DNA from: Bacillus sp. M6-12
GTDB lineage: Bacteria > Bacillota > Bacilli > Bacillales > DSM-1321
Direction of reading: 5' to 3'
Length of the DNA: 64,000 nucleotides
Assembly: GCF_002860285.1 (NCBI RefSeq)
Contig: NZ_PGVF01000031.1
Coordinates: 62,001-126,000 of the forward strand
Shown: positions 17,655-26,984 of the stretch, in pieces
Numbering within the stretch: position 1 is the stretch's first letter
How the letters are laid out: each line of letters opens with the position of its first letter
Notes under the pieces: generated by a model
What the model saw: only the letters and a program-made list of their open reading frames with translations
Database searches by the model: none
What the model was told of the DNA's origin: nothing
Translations under genes and position numbers: made by a program

Positions 17655-18503
17655 TTATTCTCTATTCCGTTTGATGTCTGCTTCAATTTCTTTCCCTGCA
17701 GCATCCCACTTTACTGCGCGATAATATGCATCATGATAAAAGCTGTACCAGGCGTTTCGGCTCAATCCATATTGCATCCATTTTTCTTTGGCAGATATGG
17801 ATGCCATCGGATAATCATCATAAGCCATGACCCAAAGTACATTTGCATGGGCATGTGTTGGCATTATATCCGCCATATGGATTAATGTTTCATCCCCTTG
17901 CTCAATGATTATGATTGCATGGCCGTCACTATGCCCCCCGGTATGAACCATTTTTACCCCTTCAGTGATTACAGTCTCACCGGTAAATGGAACAACCTGA
18001 CCTTCGATTGCTTCCCAGTTTTCAGTCCAATATGTATTTTTGGAACGAATGTTAGGATTCCGCATTTCATCCCACTCTACTTGGGATGAAACGATCTTTG
18101 CATTAACAAAGGTGGATTTCCATTCCCCAGCTTTCTGGTATGTTAGGCCGCTTGCATGGTCAAAATGAAAATGTGTCATTAGAACAAAATCAATATCTTC
18201 CGGTTTTAAACCTAGTGAATACAGATCCTCTTTCAATTGTGATTCCTCTGTTACCCCAAAGTTCCGCTTTTGTTTATCATTCATTTTCCCCTGGCCGATC
18301 CCGGATTCAACCAGGATATTTAGCCCGCTTGCCTCGATTAACATCGGGTCTGTCCGCAATTCAATCTGATTCTGTTCATTATGCGGGTATTTCTTCGACC
18401 AAAGGGCCTTTGGAACAACGCCAAACATTGCCCCCCCATCCAGATGTGTTACCCCGCCGTTCAGCCATGTTACATTTATGTTGCCAATCCTTAATTTCTC
18501 CAT
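17655..18503 (-). CDS. ytnP: MBL-fold lactonase YtnP
   Basis: 282 residues of the metallo-beta-lactamase fold. The metal motif is seen as THFHFDHASG (HxHxDH), with further ligands in HTGGHSDGH and the distal His near HADIMPTHAHA. YtnP of B. subtilis is a quorum-quenching N-acyl-homoserine-lactone lactonase and also acts on streptomycete signals; that activity is inferred here from close family membership. It is cytoplasmic, with no signal peptide. It lies between ytzB and trmB as in B. subtilis, with GGAGGAGAAGG before the ATG. Confidence 0.9.
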   Translation of the reverse strand: MEKLRIGNINVTWLNGGVTHLDGGAMFGVVPKALWSKKYPHNEQNQIELRTDPMLIEASGLNILVESGIGQGKMNDKQKRNFGVTEESQLKEDLYSLGLKPEDIDFVLMTHFHFDHASGLTYQKAGEWKSTFVNAKIVSSQVEWDEMRNPNIRSKNTYWTENWEAIEGQVVPFTGETVITEGVKMVHTGGHSDGHAIIIIEQGDETLIHMADIMPTHAHANVLWVMAYDDYPMASISAKEKWMQYGLSRNAWYSFYHDAYYRAVKWDAAGKEIEADIKRNRE

Positions 18504-18613
18504 TCCTTCTCCTCCTTTCTATTCTATTCTATCATCACATAGGGATTTTTTGGTTATGGGAGTTATGAATACATTGATAAATTAACAAATTTAGGAATGC
18601 TGATGCTATTCAA

Positions 18614-18661
18614 AAAGGCTGCCCCAAATTCAGCATACTGAATTTGAGACAGCCTTTTTTC
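18614..18661 (-). terminator. Terminator of trmB
   Basis: The stem AAAAAGGCTG / CAGCCTTTTTT contains an inner AAATTCA / TGAATTT. It starts at the trmB stop codon. Confidence 0.9.
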
Positions 18662-19300
18662 TTAGGAAAAGCTAGCTTCCATTCTATAAATTCTATTACC
18701 TTTTTGTGAAAATTTTTCCTCATATTCAGTCATGATATTACCTTCATATTCACTATTATGAAGATCAAGGCTAATAAATTTGAACTGCATGCCATACTGA
18801 GACATGCTCATCAGCGAGTACTCGAATAAACCCTGATTATCTGTCTTAAAGTGAATTTCCCCGTTTCCCGGCAAAATATCTTGGTAGGTACTTAAAAAAG
18901 TTTTATATGTCAAGCGCCTTTTTTCATGCCTCGTTTTCGGCCAGGGGTCGGAAAAGTTTAAATAAACCCGGCTAACTTCACCTTTATTAAAAAAGTTTCT
19001 TAAATCATTTGCATTCACGTTCAACAGCTTTACATTCGGCAGATCAACCTCAATCAGCAAATCCAAAGCAGATATAATTACGCTCTTATGCAATTCAATT
19101 CCCAAAAAGTTCACATCGGGATATGCTTTTGCCATCTCTGTAATAAAACGGCCTTTGCCAGTCCCAACCTCTATATACAGTGGATTATTATTCCCAAAAA
19201 CCTCTTGCCATTTGCCTTTTTGCTGTTCTGGTTCCCTTATAACATATTGCGGGAATTCATTTAATCTCTCTTCAGCCCAGGGCTTATTTCTTAAACGCAT
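18662..19300 (-). CDS. trmB: tRNA (guanine-N7-)-methyltransferase TrmB
   Basis: 212 residues from MRLRNKPWAEERL, the typical N-terminus of TrmB. The SAM-binding loop IEVGTGKGRF and the TrmB signature FSDPWPKTRHEKRRL are present. The enzyme makes m7G46 in the variable loop of many tRNAs. The ATG at 19300 is chosen because AGGGGTG lies 5 bases upstream; the frame extends further 5' but without support. A strong terminator follows. The position between ytnP and ytzH matches B. subtilis (ytmQ). Confidence 0.95.
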   Translation of the reverse strand: MRLRNKPWAEERLNEFPQYVIREPEQQKGKWQEVFGNNNPLYIEVGTGKGRFITEMAKAYPDVNFLGIELHKSVIISALDLLIEVDLPNVKLLNVNANDLRNFFNKGEVSRVYLNFSDPWPKTRHEKRRLTYKTFLSTYQDILPGNGEIHFKTDNQGLFEYSLMSMSQYGMQFKFISLDLHNSEYEGNIMTEYEEKFSQKGNRIYRMEASFS

Positions 19301-19512
19301 GCTGACACCCCTATAAATTTTTCTATCGTTCAAACCATAACATGTGAACGCCTTCTATGCAAGGCAAGATCAGTCCATTCACCCGCAGAACAAAAGCGAC
19401 AGCTTATCATTTCAGAAAACAATCCATGAGTTTATTCTTGCAGCCCATGCTTGGAAAAAAGAATTTGGCGGTTAACACATGCTAACATACTAAGGAGGTG
19501 TAAGTGAGCTAA

Positions 19513-19608
19513 ATGGCGGCAAATCCCAAAGTGACTTTACATTTTAACTTCATTAGTTTTCTCATGCCGAACAATCGGCGCAGTTCCGCCCCTTTTCCAT
19601 ACAAATAA
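19513..19608 (+). CDS. Possible 31-residue peptide
   Basis: The frame MAANPKVTLHFNFISFLMPN followed by a short basic tail (RRSSAPFPYK) is preceded by an excellent Shine-Dalgarno (AAGGAGGTG) about 12 bases upstream, which is somewhat far. It lies in the gap between trmB and ytzH. I do not recognise it with certainty. Composition is peptide-like rather than random, but length alone gives little support. Confidence 0.35.
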   Translation: MAANPKVTLHFNFISFLMPNNRRSSAPFPYK

Positions 19609-19750
19609 AAAGAGACTGCGAGATGCAGTCTAATAAGCATGGGAGTTGCTTTAGATGGCTGTTTGTAAAAACACTGTATAATCTGTTGAACAATTCACAA
19701 CCTATGTAGTGATTAACTCCCTTTATTTCATCACGAAAGGATGTCTAAAT

Positions 19751-20029
19751 ATGCCTCTTTCGCAAGAGAACCAAGTTGAATTGTTAAAGGATATTTTAAA
19801 CAATCACCAAACCGATTGCTGTGGATCAGTTGCTGAATGCGAACAAGTGGAACGGCTTGTAAAATCTCTTATGGTCAACTCCAGCGTAAAACAAAATGTG
19901 AAAGCTGTCTTACAGGAGATTTATTCCTATAGCCAAAATGGAATTAATTCATCAGACCTGAATCAGTACATAACTTCCCATCAGGGACGGCTGTCACAGT
20001 GGGTTGACGATATAGATAATTTCTCATAA
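19751..20029 (+). CDS. ytzH: YtzH-like protein
   Basis: 92 residues from MPLSQENQVELLKDILNNHQ, all-helical and without membrane segment; it matches the YtzH-like family in length and pattern (DCCGSVAECEQVERLVKSL). The family has no known function. The start is placed at 19751, with AAAGGATG 7 bases upstream. It is convergent with ytmP, the stop codons only a few bases apart, as expected from B. subtilis order trmB-ytzH-ytmP. Confidence 0.85.
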   Translation: MPLSQENQVELLKDILNNHQTDCCGSVAECEQVERLVKSLMVNSSVKQNVKAVLQEIYSYSQNGINSSDLNQYITSHQGRLSQWVDDIDNFS

Positions 20030-20032
20030 GAA

Positions 20033-20809
20033 CTACTTGAGAATTGATCCGAGATTTTGGATCCACTCATTCATTTCCTGGAACCGATTCTTTGTTTTAT
20101 GCCATTGTATCGAAAGTATCGTCTGTGAAATCATATGCCATTTCATCCGCTGTTCTAGATGGTCATCAAGGTTTACGCCATAGCGCTTCAGCCACGGCTG
20201 CCAATCCTCTTTAGGGACATAAGAGTAAAGGAGCATACCAAGATCAATCGCAGGATCCGCAATCATCGGTCCGTCCCAATCAATTAGATACAATTCATCC
20301 GTATTTGATATAAGCCAGTTGTTATGATTTACATCGCAATGGCAAACAACCTTTTCATCACAATCAATTTCAGAAACATTCCGGTGCAGAAATTCCAAAG
20401 CCATTTGAATCGTTGAAAGGCTGCGAGTCTCTTGATCAATAGTTTTCTCAAGATGATCCAGGATATTTTCAGGCATTAAAGGGAACTTTCCTAATCTTTC
20501 AAGCATATTTAAGAGCGGCTTGGACTGATGGATTTTTCGAAGCAGCTTTGCAACCTGGGCACCATTCATCTCCCTTTGGGACAATTCTCTGCCATTTAGC
20601 CAATGCTGGGCCGTAATCACATCTCCATTTTCCATGCGTTTGGTCCAGACAAGCTTTGGCACAATACCCTCTGCAGATAAAACTGCCAAAAAAGGGGAAG
20701 AATTGCGTTTTAGGAAAAGCTTTTGTTCGTCGTTCAACGCAATGAACGCTTCTCCTGTAGCTCCTCCTGCAGGAACAATTTCCCATTCATGACCTAATAA
20801 ATGTTCCAA
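20033..20809 (-). CDS. ytmP: Aminoglycoside/choline-kinase-like phosphotransferase YtmP
   Basis: 258 residues with the APH/choline kinase fold. The Brenner motif appears as CHCDVNHNNWL (HxDxxxxN) and the Mg-binding Asp as LIDWDGP. An N-terminal glycine-rich segment (PAGGATGEAFIA) corresponds to the nucleotide loop, followed by LFLKRNSSPFLA with the phosphate-binding Lys. The physiological substrate is unknown. The gene is adjacent to amyX as in B. subtilis. Nothing suggests antibiotic resistance. Confidence 0.88.
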   Translation of the reverse strand: MEHLLGHEWEIVPAGGATGEAFIALNDEQKLFLKRNSSPFLAVLSAEGIVPKLVWTKRMENGDVITAQHWLNGRELSQREMNGAQVAKLLRKIHQSKPLLNMLERLGKFPLMPENILDHLEKTIDQETRSLSTIQMALEFLHRNVSEIDCDEKVVCHCDVNHNNWLISNTDELYLIDWDGPMIADPAIDLGMLLYSYVPKEDWQPWLKRYGVNLDDHLEQRMKWHMISQTILSIQWHKTKNRFQEMNEWIQNLGSILK

Positions 20810-20835
20810 AATGGTTCACCTTCGATTCTTATTAG

Positions 20836-20905
20836 AAAGCGCAAGCGCCCTGTAAGTCCTGGTTAAATAGTCAAAAACGTCACGGGACTCGGCGCTAAAA
20901 GCCAG
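20836..20905. repeat. GCGCAAGCGCC-type dispersed repeat, short copy
   Basis: AAAGCGCAAGCGCCCTGT and the following TCACGGGACTCGGCGC resemble parts of the longer element at 59345-59545 and the one at 36690. It is non-coding, between ytmP and amyX. Confidence 0.5.
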
Positions 20906-20998
20906 AAAGTTTCTGCATTGAGAAATACTTTCCGTACATTCAGCAAGCACTGGCACTTATTATCTATGCTGAAAAAATTCTGCTATCATATCAATAAA

Positions 20999-21038
20999 AA
21001 AGACAGCTATTGATATTTTTCACAATAGCTATCTTTAT
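20999..21038 (-). terminator. Terminator of amyX
   Basis: The stem AAAGATAGCTATTG / CAATAGCTGTCTTTT (minus-strand reading) has a 10-base loop and ends in T. It lies 46 bases past the amyX stop. Confidence 0.88.
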
Positions 21039-21083
21039 AAATTTTAGTTGAAAAGCTGTTCTGAAGTCAAGTGCGGGGGATAA

Positions 21084-23237
21084 TTATTCTTGTACTAGGA
21101 TATACGTACTTAAGGGTTCCGTATTTAGTGTCCCCTCAATCGGGTCCGCGATTGGGCTTATGTCTGCCTGTTTACCATCACAAAGAAGATTCCAAACACC
21201 CTTTGGAAGCTTTATATCCGCGCTCCGGTCGATATGGTGGAACAGAACAAGAATATTGGACCACGGGCCAATTGCTTTTACATTATTTAATGAATACATG
21301 ACCGAGGACCCGCCTGTATCAATAAATGATAGATGTTTTTGCAATGAAGCTTTATCACGCAGCCTGAAAGCTCCATGGGCTTTTCTGATTAAAATAAGTC
21401 CTTTAATATATTCTACACTTTTCCAATGCATTGCTCTCAAATCCCAGTTAAGCTGGTTAATATCATCGGGAGATCTATAGCTATTCTCCACACCCTGCTT
21501 TGTACGAAAAAATTCCTGGCCGCTGTGAATGAACGGGATTCCTTGCGAAAGCATAACGATCGATGTGGCAAGAAGATGGCGTTTCTGTTTTGTTTCTTCG
21601 GTTTCTTCATGATCGATATGACATATTTTATCCCAAAGGGTATGATTATCATGCGATTCCACATAGTTAACTGAGTGTTCAGGCGAGGAAAATAACCCCT
21701 CTTTTCCTTGGCCAAAACCGACACTGCCTGCAATAATCTGCCGGAGGTCTTCGCTTTTTTGGCCGCTCCCCAACGCATAGCCTCTATCATATAAATTAAA
21801 TGTACTTCCTTTTACAGAATCCCTGAACCAATCATTAAACTGAGCTATTCGCGGCAGCTTTCCTGAGTTGCGGAGATTCGCTTTTTTTCCAGGGGCAAGG
21901 GGTGTATTTAAATCCCATCCCTCACCGAGGATGATTGCACTTTTGTCCACTTTATCGGCCGCAATCCGTACTGCATTCATCGTTTCAACGTCGAGAATAC
22001 CCATTAAATCAAAACGGAACCCATTTATGTTGTATTCCTTCATCCAGAATACAATAGAATCAACTATAAATTTTCGGGCCATCAGCCGTTCGGATGCAAT
22101 ATCGTTCCCTACTCCAGTTCCATTAGATGGCATACCGTTATCATCATGCCGGAAATAATAGCCGGGTACAATTTTTTCAAAATGCGAGCTTTCTCTATCA
22201 TATACATGGTTATAAACGCAATCCATGATCACCCGGATACCCTGTTTTTGTACGGCATCAATCATAGTCCTTAATTCTGTAATGCGTGTGTACGGATCTG
22301 TTGGATCGCTGCTGTAGCTTCCATCGGGGGCATTATAATGAAGAGGATTGTATCCCCAGTTGTATTCAGCGCCCTCCTTTAATTCGTCGACACCATGGAA
22401 ATCATTAAATGGCAGAAGCTCAAGATGTGTAATTCCCAGCTCTTTTAAGTAGCTAAGTCCTGTCGATAAACCACTCTGATCGGACGAATACTCTTCAGCC
22501 AATCCGAGATATTTGCCTTTTGCTTTTACCCCGCTATTCGGATGGATTGTGAAATCACGGATATGGGCTTCATAAATAATGGCATCAACCGGGGATTCAA
22601 AGGAAGTCAGCACAGGCATCGGCTTTCGGGTTTTCTCCAAATCGACAACAACACCCATTTCTCCATTAACCGTAACGGCATGGGCATAAGGGTCCACAGC
22701 CTCCGTCCACTGTAAATTTACGCATACCAGGTAACTGTAGCGAAAGCCCTCCAGATCTGTATTTACCGTAGCCTTCCAGATACCCTTTGCACCACGTTCC
22801 ATTTCTATCGCTGCCGGCGTGTCTTCTTCCGGTGCAATTAAATTCAGCTTAACCTTAGAGGCACTTGGCGCCCAGACAGTAAAATCGGTTTTCTCCTTCG
22901 TGTATAAAGCACCAAGATCATTACCTTCATAATAAAACTGCCTGTCGAATTCAGATGAGCGGATCACAGCTCCAATCTGGAGGTCTGTTTTATTCCCGTG
23001 CTCATCCTGAATTTCATAAGTAACCCCAAATTCCAAAGGCCCTGTCAGCTCACATTCGTACTTTTTAAAATTATTTAAGCCAAAAATATATTTTATCGGC
23101 AGGCTAATAGCCTCTTTGCCCTCTTGAAGTATAGAAAAATGGGCTGACTCACCGGAATGGTAGGAATAAGGCAGAAGAATCGTTATTAGCTTCATGTCAT
23201 CTAAATAGGCATAAAATAAACGGTGTATCTCACTCAC
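21084..23237 (-). CDS. amyX: Type I pullulanase AmyX
   Basis: 717 residues, the size of B. subtilis AmyX. An N-terminal segment and a CBM48-type beta domain (DFTVWAPSASKVKLNLI, about 115-210) precede a GH13 catalytic barrel. The pullulanase signature YNWGYNPLHYNAPDGSYS is present, and the catalytic triad is seen as nucleophile Asp in GFRFDLMGILD, acid/base Glu in ILGEGWDLN and Asp in YVESHDNHTLWD. It debranches alpha-1,6 linkages in pullulan, glycogen or starch fragments. There is no signal peptide, so it acts inside the cell. It is in a minus-strand run with ytlR just upstream (4-base gap). Confidence 0.96.
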   Translation of the reverse strand: MSEIHRLFYAYLDDMKLITILLPYSYHSGESAHFSILQEGKEAISLPIKYIFGLNNFKKYECELTGPLEFGVTYEIQDEHGNKTDLQIGAVIRSSEFDRQFYYEGNDLGALYTKEKTDFTVWAPSASKVKLNLIAPEEDTPAAIEMERGAKGIWKATVNTDLEGFRYSYLVCVNLQWTEAVDPYAHAVTVNGEMGVVVDLEKTRKPMPVLTSFESPVDAIIYEAHIRDFTIHPNSGVKAKGKYLGLAEEYSSDQSGLSTGLSYLKELGITHLELLPFNDFHGVDELKEGAEYNWGYNPLHYNAPDGSYSSDPTDPYTRITELRTMIDAVQKQGIRVIMDCVYNHVYDRESSHFEKIVPGYYFRHDDNGMPSNGTGVGNDIASERLMARKFIVDSIVFWMKEYNINGFRFDLMGILDVETMNAVRIAADKVDKSAIILGEGWDLNTPLAPGKKANLRNSGKLPRIAQFNDWFRDSVKGSTFNLYDRGYALGSGQKSEDLRQIIAGSVGFGQGKEGLFSSPEHSVNYVESHDNHTLWDKICHIDHEETEETKQKRHLLATSIVMLSQGIPFIHSGQEFFRTKQGVENSYRSPDDINQLNWDLRAMHWKSVEYIKGLILIRKAHGAFRLRDKASLQKHLSFIDTGGSSVMYSLNNVKAIGPWSNILVLFHHIDRSADIKLPKGVWNLLCDGKQADISPIADPIEGTLNTEPLSTYILVQE

Positions 23238-23241
23238 TGAT

Positions 23242-24240
23242 TCAATCCCCCTGATGAGTTGCTATTTTCATTTTATGAGCAATTACAGAAACGGATACCT
23301 CTGTATTGCCCGCAATTTCTCCATCTGCCTGAATCAAGGCCATCTGTGAGGAACTGATCGAAACAGAGCGGCACTTAAACGAGCTAACATGTTTCAATTT
23401 TAGGTGCCCGCCCCAAAAGACGGTTACAAACATGAACAGCAATTGAACTGGTGAGAGCTGATGGACAGCCAGCACATTTAAAAGCCCGTCATCCGGTTTT
23501 GCTTCCGGTGATATATTAATGCCCCCTCCAAAGTAAGGCTGGTTGGAAACAACAATAAACCATACCTTAGGAAAGAGATGTATTTCTCCGTCCAAGTCAA
23601 CTTGCATATCTGTTCGTTTGTAGGAAAGTATTTTTTTAATAAAAAAATAGATATATATCAGCTTACCCATTTTCAGAACGTTGAATCTTTTTTTCCAGGG
23701 AGATTGATTCACCTCAGCCGTGATTTCGGCGTCAACCCCTATTCCGATGCTATTGACAAAATAAAAAGTTTTTCCGCCAGTTACAGCCTTGCCCAGGTCT
23801 ATGGCTTTTGACTTACGGCTGGCGGGCCGAAGAAGCAATTTAATAGCTTCCTTCATATTTTTAGACTTTTGCAGCCCTCGGACAAAATCATTTCCTGAAC
23901 CGGCAGGGATGCTGCCAACCATTGCCTGCGGGAAGCCGGCAGCTCCATTCATCACTTCGTGGACAGTGCCATCACCCCCGACTGCAATTAACAAAGAGGG
24001 GAAGCTGCTAGAAGAAAGAATCTCCGTTGCAAGAATCTTTGCATGTCCCTTATACTCAGTGAAATATACTTCATATGACAGGCTGTCCTGCTGCAATAGA
24101 ACTTCAATACTCTTCCAGACTTTCATACTTCCGCCATTTTGTGCTAATGGGTTGACGATAAAGTAAATCTTTTCTGCTTTATTTACCTCTTTAAAGTGAC
24201 TTGCTGCATCCTCATTTTTGTGGCTCATCATCCTGCTCAT
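23242..24240 (-). CDS. ytlR: Diacylglycerol/lipid kinase family protein YtlR
   Basis: About 332 residues of the DAGK catalytic (YegS/BmrU) family. The phosphate-binding GGDGTVHEVMNG, SIPAGSGNDFVRGL and GIGVDAEI motifs are visible. Members phosphorylate lipid alcohols such as diacylglycerol; the exact substrate is unproven. The start lies inside the end of ytlQ. I take the ATG at 24240, which has GGAG four bases upstream; ATGs at 24231 and 24228 are alternatives. The overlap suggests translational coupling with ytlQ, and amyX follows after four bases, so ytlQ-ytlR-amyX are probably one transcript. Confidence 0.87.
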   Translation of the reverse strand: MSRMMSHKNEDAASHFKEVNKAEKIYFIVNPLAQNGGSMKVWKSIEVLLQQDSLSYEVYFTEYKGHAKILATEILSSSSFPSLLIAVGGDGTVHEVMNGAAGFPQAMVGSIPAGSGNDFVRGLQKSKNMKEAIKLLLRPASRKSKAIDLGKAVTGGKTFYFVNSIGIGVDAEITAEVNQSPWKKRFNVLKMGKLIYIYFFIKKILSYKRTDMQVDLDGEIHLFPKVWFIVVSNQPYFGGGINISPEAKPDDGLLNVLAVHQLSPVQLLFMFVTVFWGGHLKLKHVSSFKCRSVSISSSQMALIQADGEIAGNTEVSVSVIAHKMKIATHQGD

Positions 24241-25201
24241 CAGACTCCACACCCCATTCTACTCTTAAGCTCGATGTAGTCTGGCAGTAATCCAGCAAGG
24301 CCTGGGCAGCTTTTAATTGCTGATGCTTTAGCGGCGAGGATAAAGATCTCATTCTTTGGAACCAATCGGAAAAATTGCGTTTATCCAGCAAACTAATATC
24401 ATATGGAACTAGCGGGTAATCAATATAGCCATTGCGCGAAATAATAGCTTTTTTGATTGGGATTTGAACGTCATAAAGAGCAAATAGCTGCTTTACGATT
24501 TTCTCCGTGCGGTTAACCGAAAGCAGTGGACTGAGCACTTTTTTATCTGAACGTTTATGATGCTTTTTTATCCAGAATCTTTCCTTATCACCTATGAAAA
24601 CAGCGTCTTCCTCTGCCTCCAGAAAGGTAATGCACCATGCCTCTGTGGGGCTGAGTAATATAACATCTACTTCCACTGGCGCGTTTTTTAATAGAAAAAT
24701 AGGCTTATAGAGAAGCAGGAATGTATCAGGGAACCGCTGTAAAAAGAAACGCAGTTTTTCATCAAAATAGTATGATTGATCAATTAGGGACCTTTCCTGT
24801 ATGGTCGAGCTTCCCCACTTCATTTGAAAACGGAATAATTGGTTAAGAAAAGCCTGTTTGAGTTCCTCAATGGTTTCAGGCTGAAAGGGAATATGTACGG
24901 TAAGCTCGTTTTCTTGGATTTCATTTATGTCATTTTCAGGCTGTACTGTATCTTCATTCGCGGCATTTTTTTTAAAAAGCTCCTTCATACGGGATATCAG
25001 CCCCGTTTTTTCTTCGGTAAGCCAACTGGATTCCCCAGCCTCAGATTGCCTTGAAATAATGCTTTCCAGTTCGCCTGCCTCATATGCATTGCTTAGTTTT
25101 GTCCACTGCTGTTTTTTCAGGCGGACAAATTGTGCAGGATAACGATAGATATCCTGTTCATAGCGTGATATATAATCCTGCAATTTTATTAGTTGTCCCA
25201 T
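24212..25201 (-). CDS. ytlQ: YtlQ, NERD-like conserved hypothetical protein
   Basis: About 329 residues from MGQLIKLQDYISRYEQDIYRYPAQFVRLKKQQW, the highly conserved N-terminus of this Bacillus family. The central part has an acidic low-complexity stretch; the C-terminal half (LLKNAPVEVDVILLSPTEAWCITFLEAEEDAVFIG) resembles a nuclease-related fold with an E-V-D pattern, but no active site can be asserted. It is followed by ytlR with overlapping codons. A hairpin at 25240 lies between it and thpR. Confidence 0.78.
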   Translation of the reverse strand: MGQLIKLQDYISRYEQDIYRYPAQFVRLKKQQWTKLSNAYEAGELESIISRQSEAGESSWLTEEKTGLISRMKELFKKNAANEDTVQPENDINEIQENELTVHIPFQPETIEELKQAFLNQLFRFQMKWGSSTIQERSLIDQSYYFDEKLRFFLQRFPDTFLLLYKPIFLLKNAPVEVDVILLSPTEAWCITFLEAEEDAVFIGDKERFWIKKHHKRSDKKVLSPLLSVNRTEKIVKQLFALYDVQIPIKKAIISRNGYIDYPLVPYDISLLDKRNFSDWFQRMRSLSSPLKHQQLKAAQALLDYCQTTSSLRVEWGVESDEQDDEPQK

Positions 25202-25236
25202 GTACACACAACCTGTCTCTATATTTACAGTCCCTA

Positions 25237-25277
25237 AGAAAGGGGTTGGGACAGCAGCTGCTGTTCCTTCCCCTGAT
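25237..25277. repeat. GC-rich palindrome between thpR and ytlQ
   Basis: GGGGTTGGGACAGCAG pairs with CTGCTGTTCCTTCCCC around a central CAGCTG. It lies between ytlQ and the thpR stop. A T-run (GCGTTTTTTATTG) is found a little downstream on the plus strand, so terminator function is uncertain. Confidence 0.6.
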
Positions 25278-25294
25278 AAGGGAGCTTGCGTTTT

Positions 25295-25846
25295 TTATTG
25301 TAATTTAATCGTATGCACAGCTTTATATTTTGGTGTTAAGCTGGAATGGGTTTGATAAAGTGTAACTGTGTCAATTGTGTATTCTGTTCCCCCGATTGAT
25401 ACCTGCTCCAGTTCATCAGGAGAAAACCGGCTGCCAGCATATTTTCTAGCCAGCGTAATATGCGGTTTAAACGGCCGTTTCTCGAGGGTGAAACCGGCTT
25501 GAATACATGAGTGATATACTTCTTTTTGGACGGCAGCCAGCTCCGGATTAGGTTCCAGACCGCACCAGAAAATTCTTGGTTCATCCTTCTTGCCGAAGGT
25601 TCCCAGGTGGGAAAGACTTAGCGAAAAGCTCTTCATGCCTCTCAGCGCCTCATCTGTAAAGGAAATGGCCTGTTCCCTCAATTGTTCAGGTGCATTCCCT
25701 AAAAATGCGAGAGTAATATGATATTCTTCAGGATGTACCCAGCGTTTAAAAGGGAATTTGCCTTCAATGCTTTCCTTCAGCTGATGTATATATGCTTTTG
25801 CCTCGGGCGGCAATGTCGCCGCAAAAAAGAAATGGGCCTGATTCAT
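25295..25846 (-). CDS. thpR: RNA 2',3'-cyclic phosphodiesterase ThpR
   Basis: 183 residues of the 2H phosphoesterase/LigT family. Both catalytic HxT motifs are visible (HITLAFLG near residue 43 and HITLARK near 129). The family opens 2',3'-cyclic phosphates on RNA; the natural role in bacteria is uncertain. The ATG at 25846 has AAGGAAGG about 8 bases upstream. The gene corresponds to ytlP of B. subtilis and keeps its place between ytlQ and the dat/pepV region. Confidence 0.92.
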   Translation of the reverse strand: MNQAHFFFAATLPPEAKAYIHQLKESIEGKFPFKRWVHPEEYHITLAFLGNAPEQLREQAISFTDEALRGMKSFSLSLSHLGTFGKKDEPRIFWCGLEPNPELAAVQKEVYHSCIQAGFTLEKRPFKPHITLARKYAGSRFSPDELEQVSIGGTEYTIDTVTLYQTHSSLTPKYKAVHTIKLQ

Positions 25847-26007
25847 TTTTTTCCTTCCTTTTCCTTATTTTATCGCAGATTGAATACCTAATGGAAGTTT
25901 CACTTTATGATGACCTTTTTTATTTTTTATATTCAAAAACTAAATTCTCGATCTCTATAAAACGCACAATGCCGCTTCCTGAAGCTGTAACAGCTGCATT
26001 TAACTGA

Positions 26008-26041
26008 AAAATCCCGGCCAAAACATCAAAATGGCCGGGAG
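26008..26041 (-). terminator. Terminator of dat
   Basis: The stem TCCCGGCCA / TGGCCGGGA with an AT-rich loop lies ten bases past the dat stop codon. Confidence 0.85.
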
Positions 26042-26050
26042 GATGATTCC

Positions 26051-26914
26051 TTAAATAGCAGCGGTTTGACCGCATTGTTTTTCGATTTCTGCTTTGAAAA
26101 GAGACTGCAGCTGGCGGGTGACAGGTCCTGGTGCTCCATTGCCAATCTTTTTGCCATCAATTTCAACGATAGGCATAACCTCAGTTGTTGTTCCAGTTAA
26201 AAATACTTCATCTGCGCTTAGCAGGTCTTCAACGGTATAGCATTCTTCTTTTACAGTAATCTGATTTTCCGTGCATAGTCTAAGCATAACCTGCCGCGAG
26301 ATTCCGTTTAGAATTAAATTGTTTGCCGGATGGGTCTTTACCTCGCCATTTACAACGATCGAAACGTTTGAAGAACTTCCTTCCGTAACGGTTCCATTCC
26401 GGTGCTGAAGAGCCTCAAAGCAGCCGTTTTCCGATGCCTTTTGCTTTGCAAGCAGATTGGGCAATAAGTTTAGGCTTTTTATATCGCAGCGGAGCCAGCG
26501 AATATCCTCAACAGTCATGGCTTTAACACCATTTTCCATTGCTTGGGCAGGGCTTGCCAGCTCCCGTGTATACGCAATATATACAGGTCCTACCTCTGCC
26601 CCAGGAAATAAATGATTTCTCGGCGATACCCCCCTTGTCAACTGAAGATAAATGATGCCTGTATCAAGTTTACTTTCTTTGACAAGCTCTAATAGCTGTT
26701 CTTTTATCTCTTTAGGGCTAAACGGCATAGTCAAATGGATGCTTCTGGCGCTTTCCTCCAGCCGGCTCAAGTGTTCATCTGCTGTAAAAAGGATGCCGTT
26801 ATATACTCGGATAACCTCATAGACACCATCTCCGAATTGATAGCCGCGGTCTTCCAGATCAATTCTTATTTCTGTCCGTTCTTTTATGGCTCCATTCAAT
26901 ATCATTTTCCCCAT
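26051..26914 (-). CDS. dat: D-amino-acid aminotransferase
   Basis: 287 residues, class IV PLP-dependent transaminase. The PLP lysine is Lys146 in RCDIKSLNLLPN and the cofactor-binding Glu is in NGTVTEGSSSN. The N-terminal DRGYQFGDGVYEV and FTADEHLSRLEES fit the D-amino-acid branch rather than the branched-chain branch. It interconverts D-alanine and D-glutamate for peptidoglycan. The gene is flanked by its own terminator and, upstream, by a dispersed repeat before pepV, so it probably has its own promoter. Confidence 0.93.
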   Translation of the reverse strand: MGKMILNGAIKERTEIRIDLEDRGYQFGDGVYEVIRVYNGILFTADEHLSRLEESARSIHLTMPFSPKEIKEQLLELVKESKLDTGIIYLQLTRGVSPRNHLFPGAEVGPVYIAYTRELASPAQAMENGVKAMTVEDIRWLRCDIKSLNLLPNLLAKQKASENGCFEALQHRNGTVTEGSSSNVSIVVNGEVKTHPANNLILNGISRQVMLRLCTENQITVKEECYTVEDLLSADEVFLTGTTTEVMPIVEIDGKKIGNGAPGPVTRQLQSLFKAEIEKQCGQTAAI

Positions 26915-26984
26915 TGTGCTCCGCTCCCTTTTTCCCTTTTTTTAGCTCTGTTAACCTTGCCTGTTGATTTCTGCTCTATTGGCG

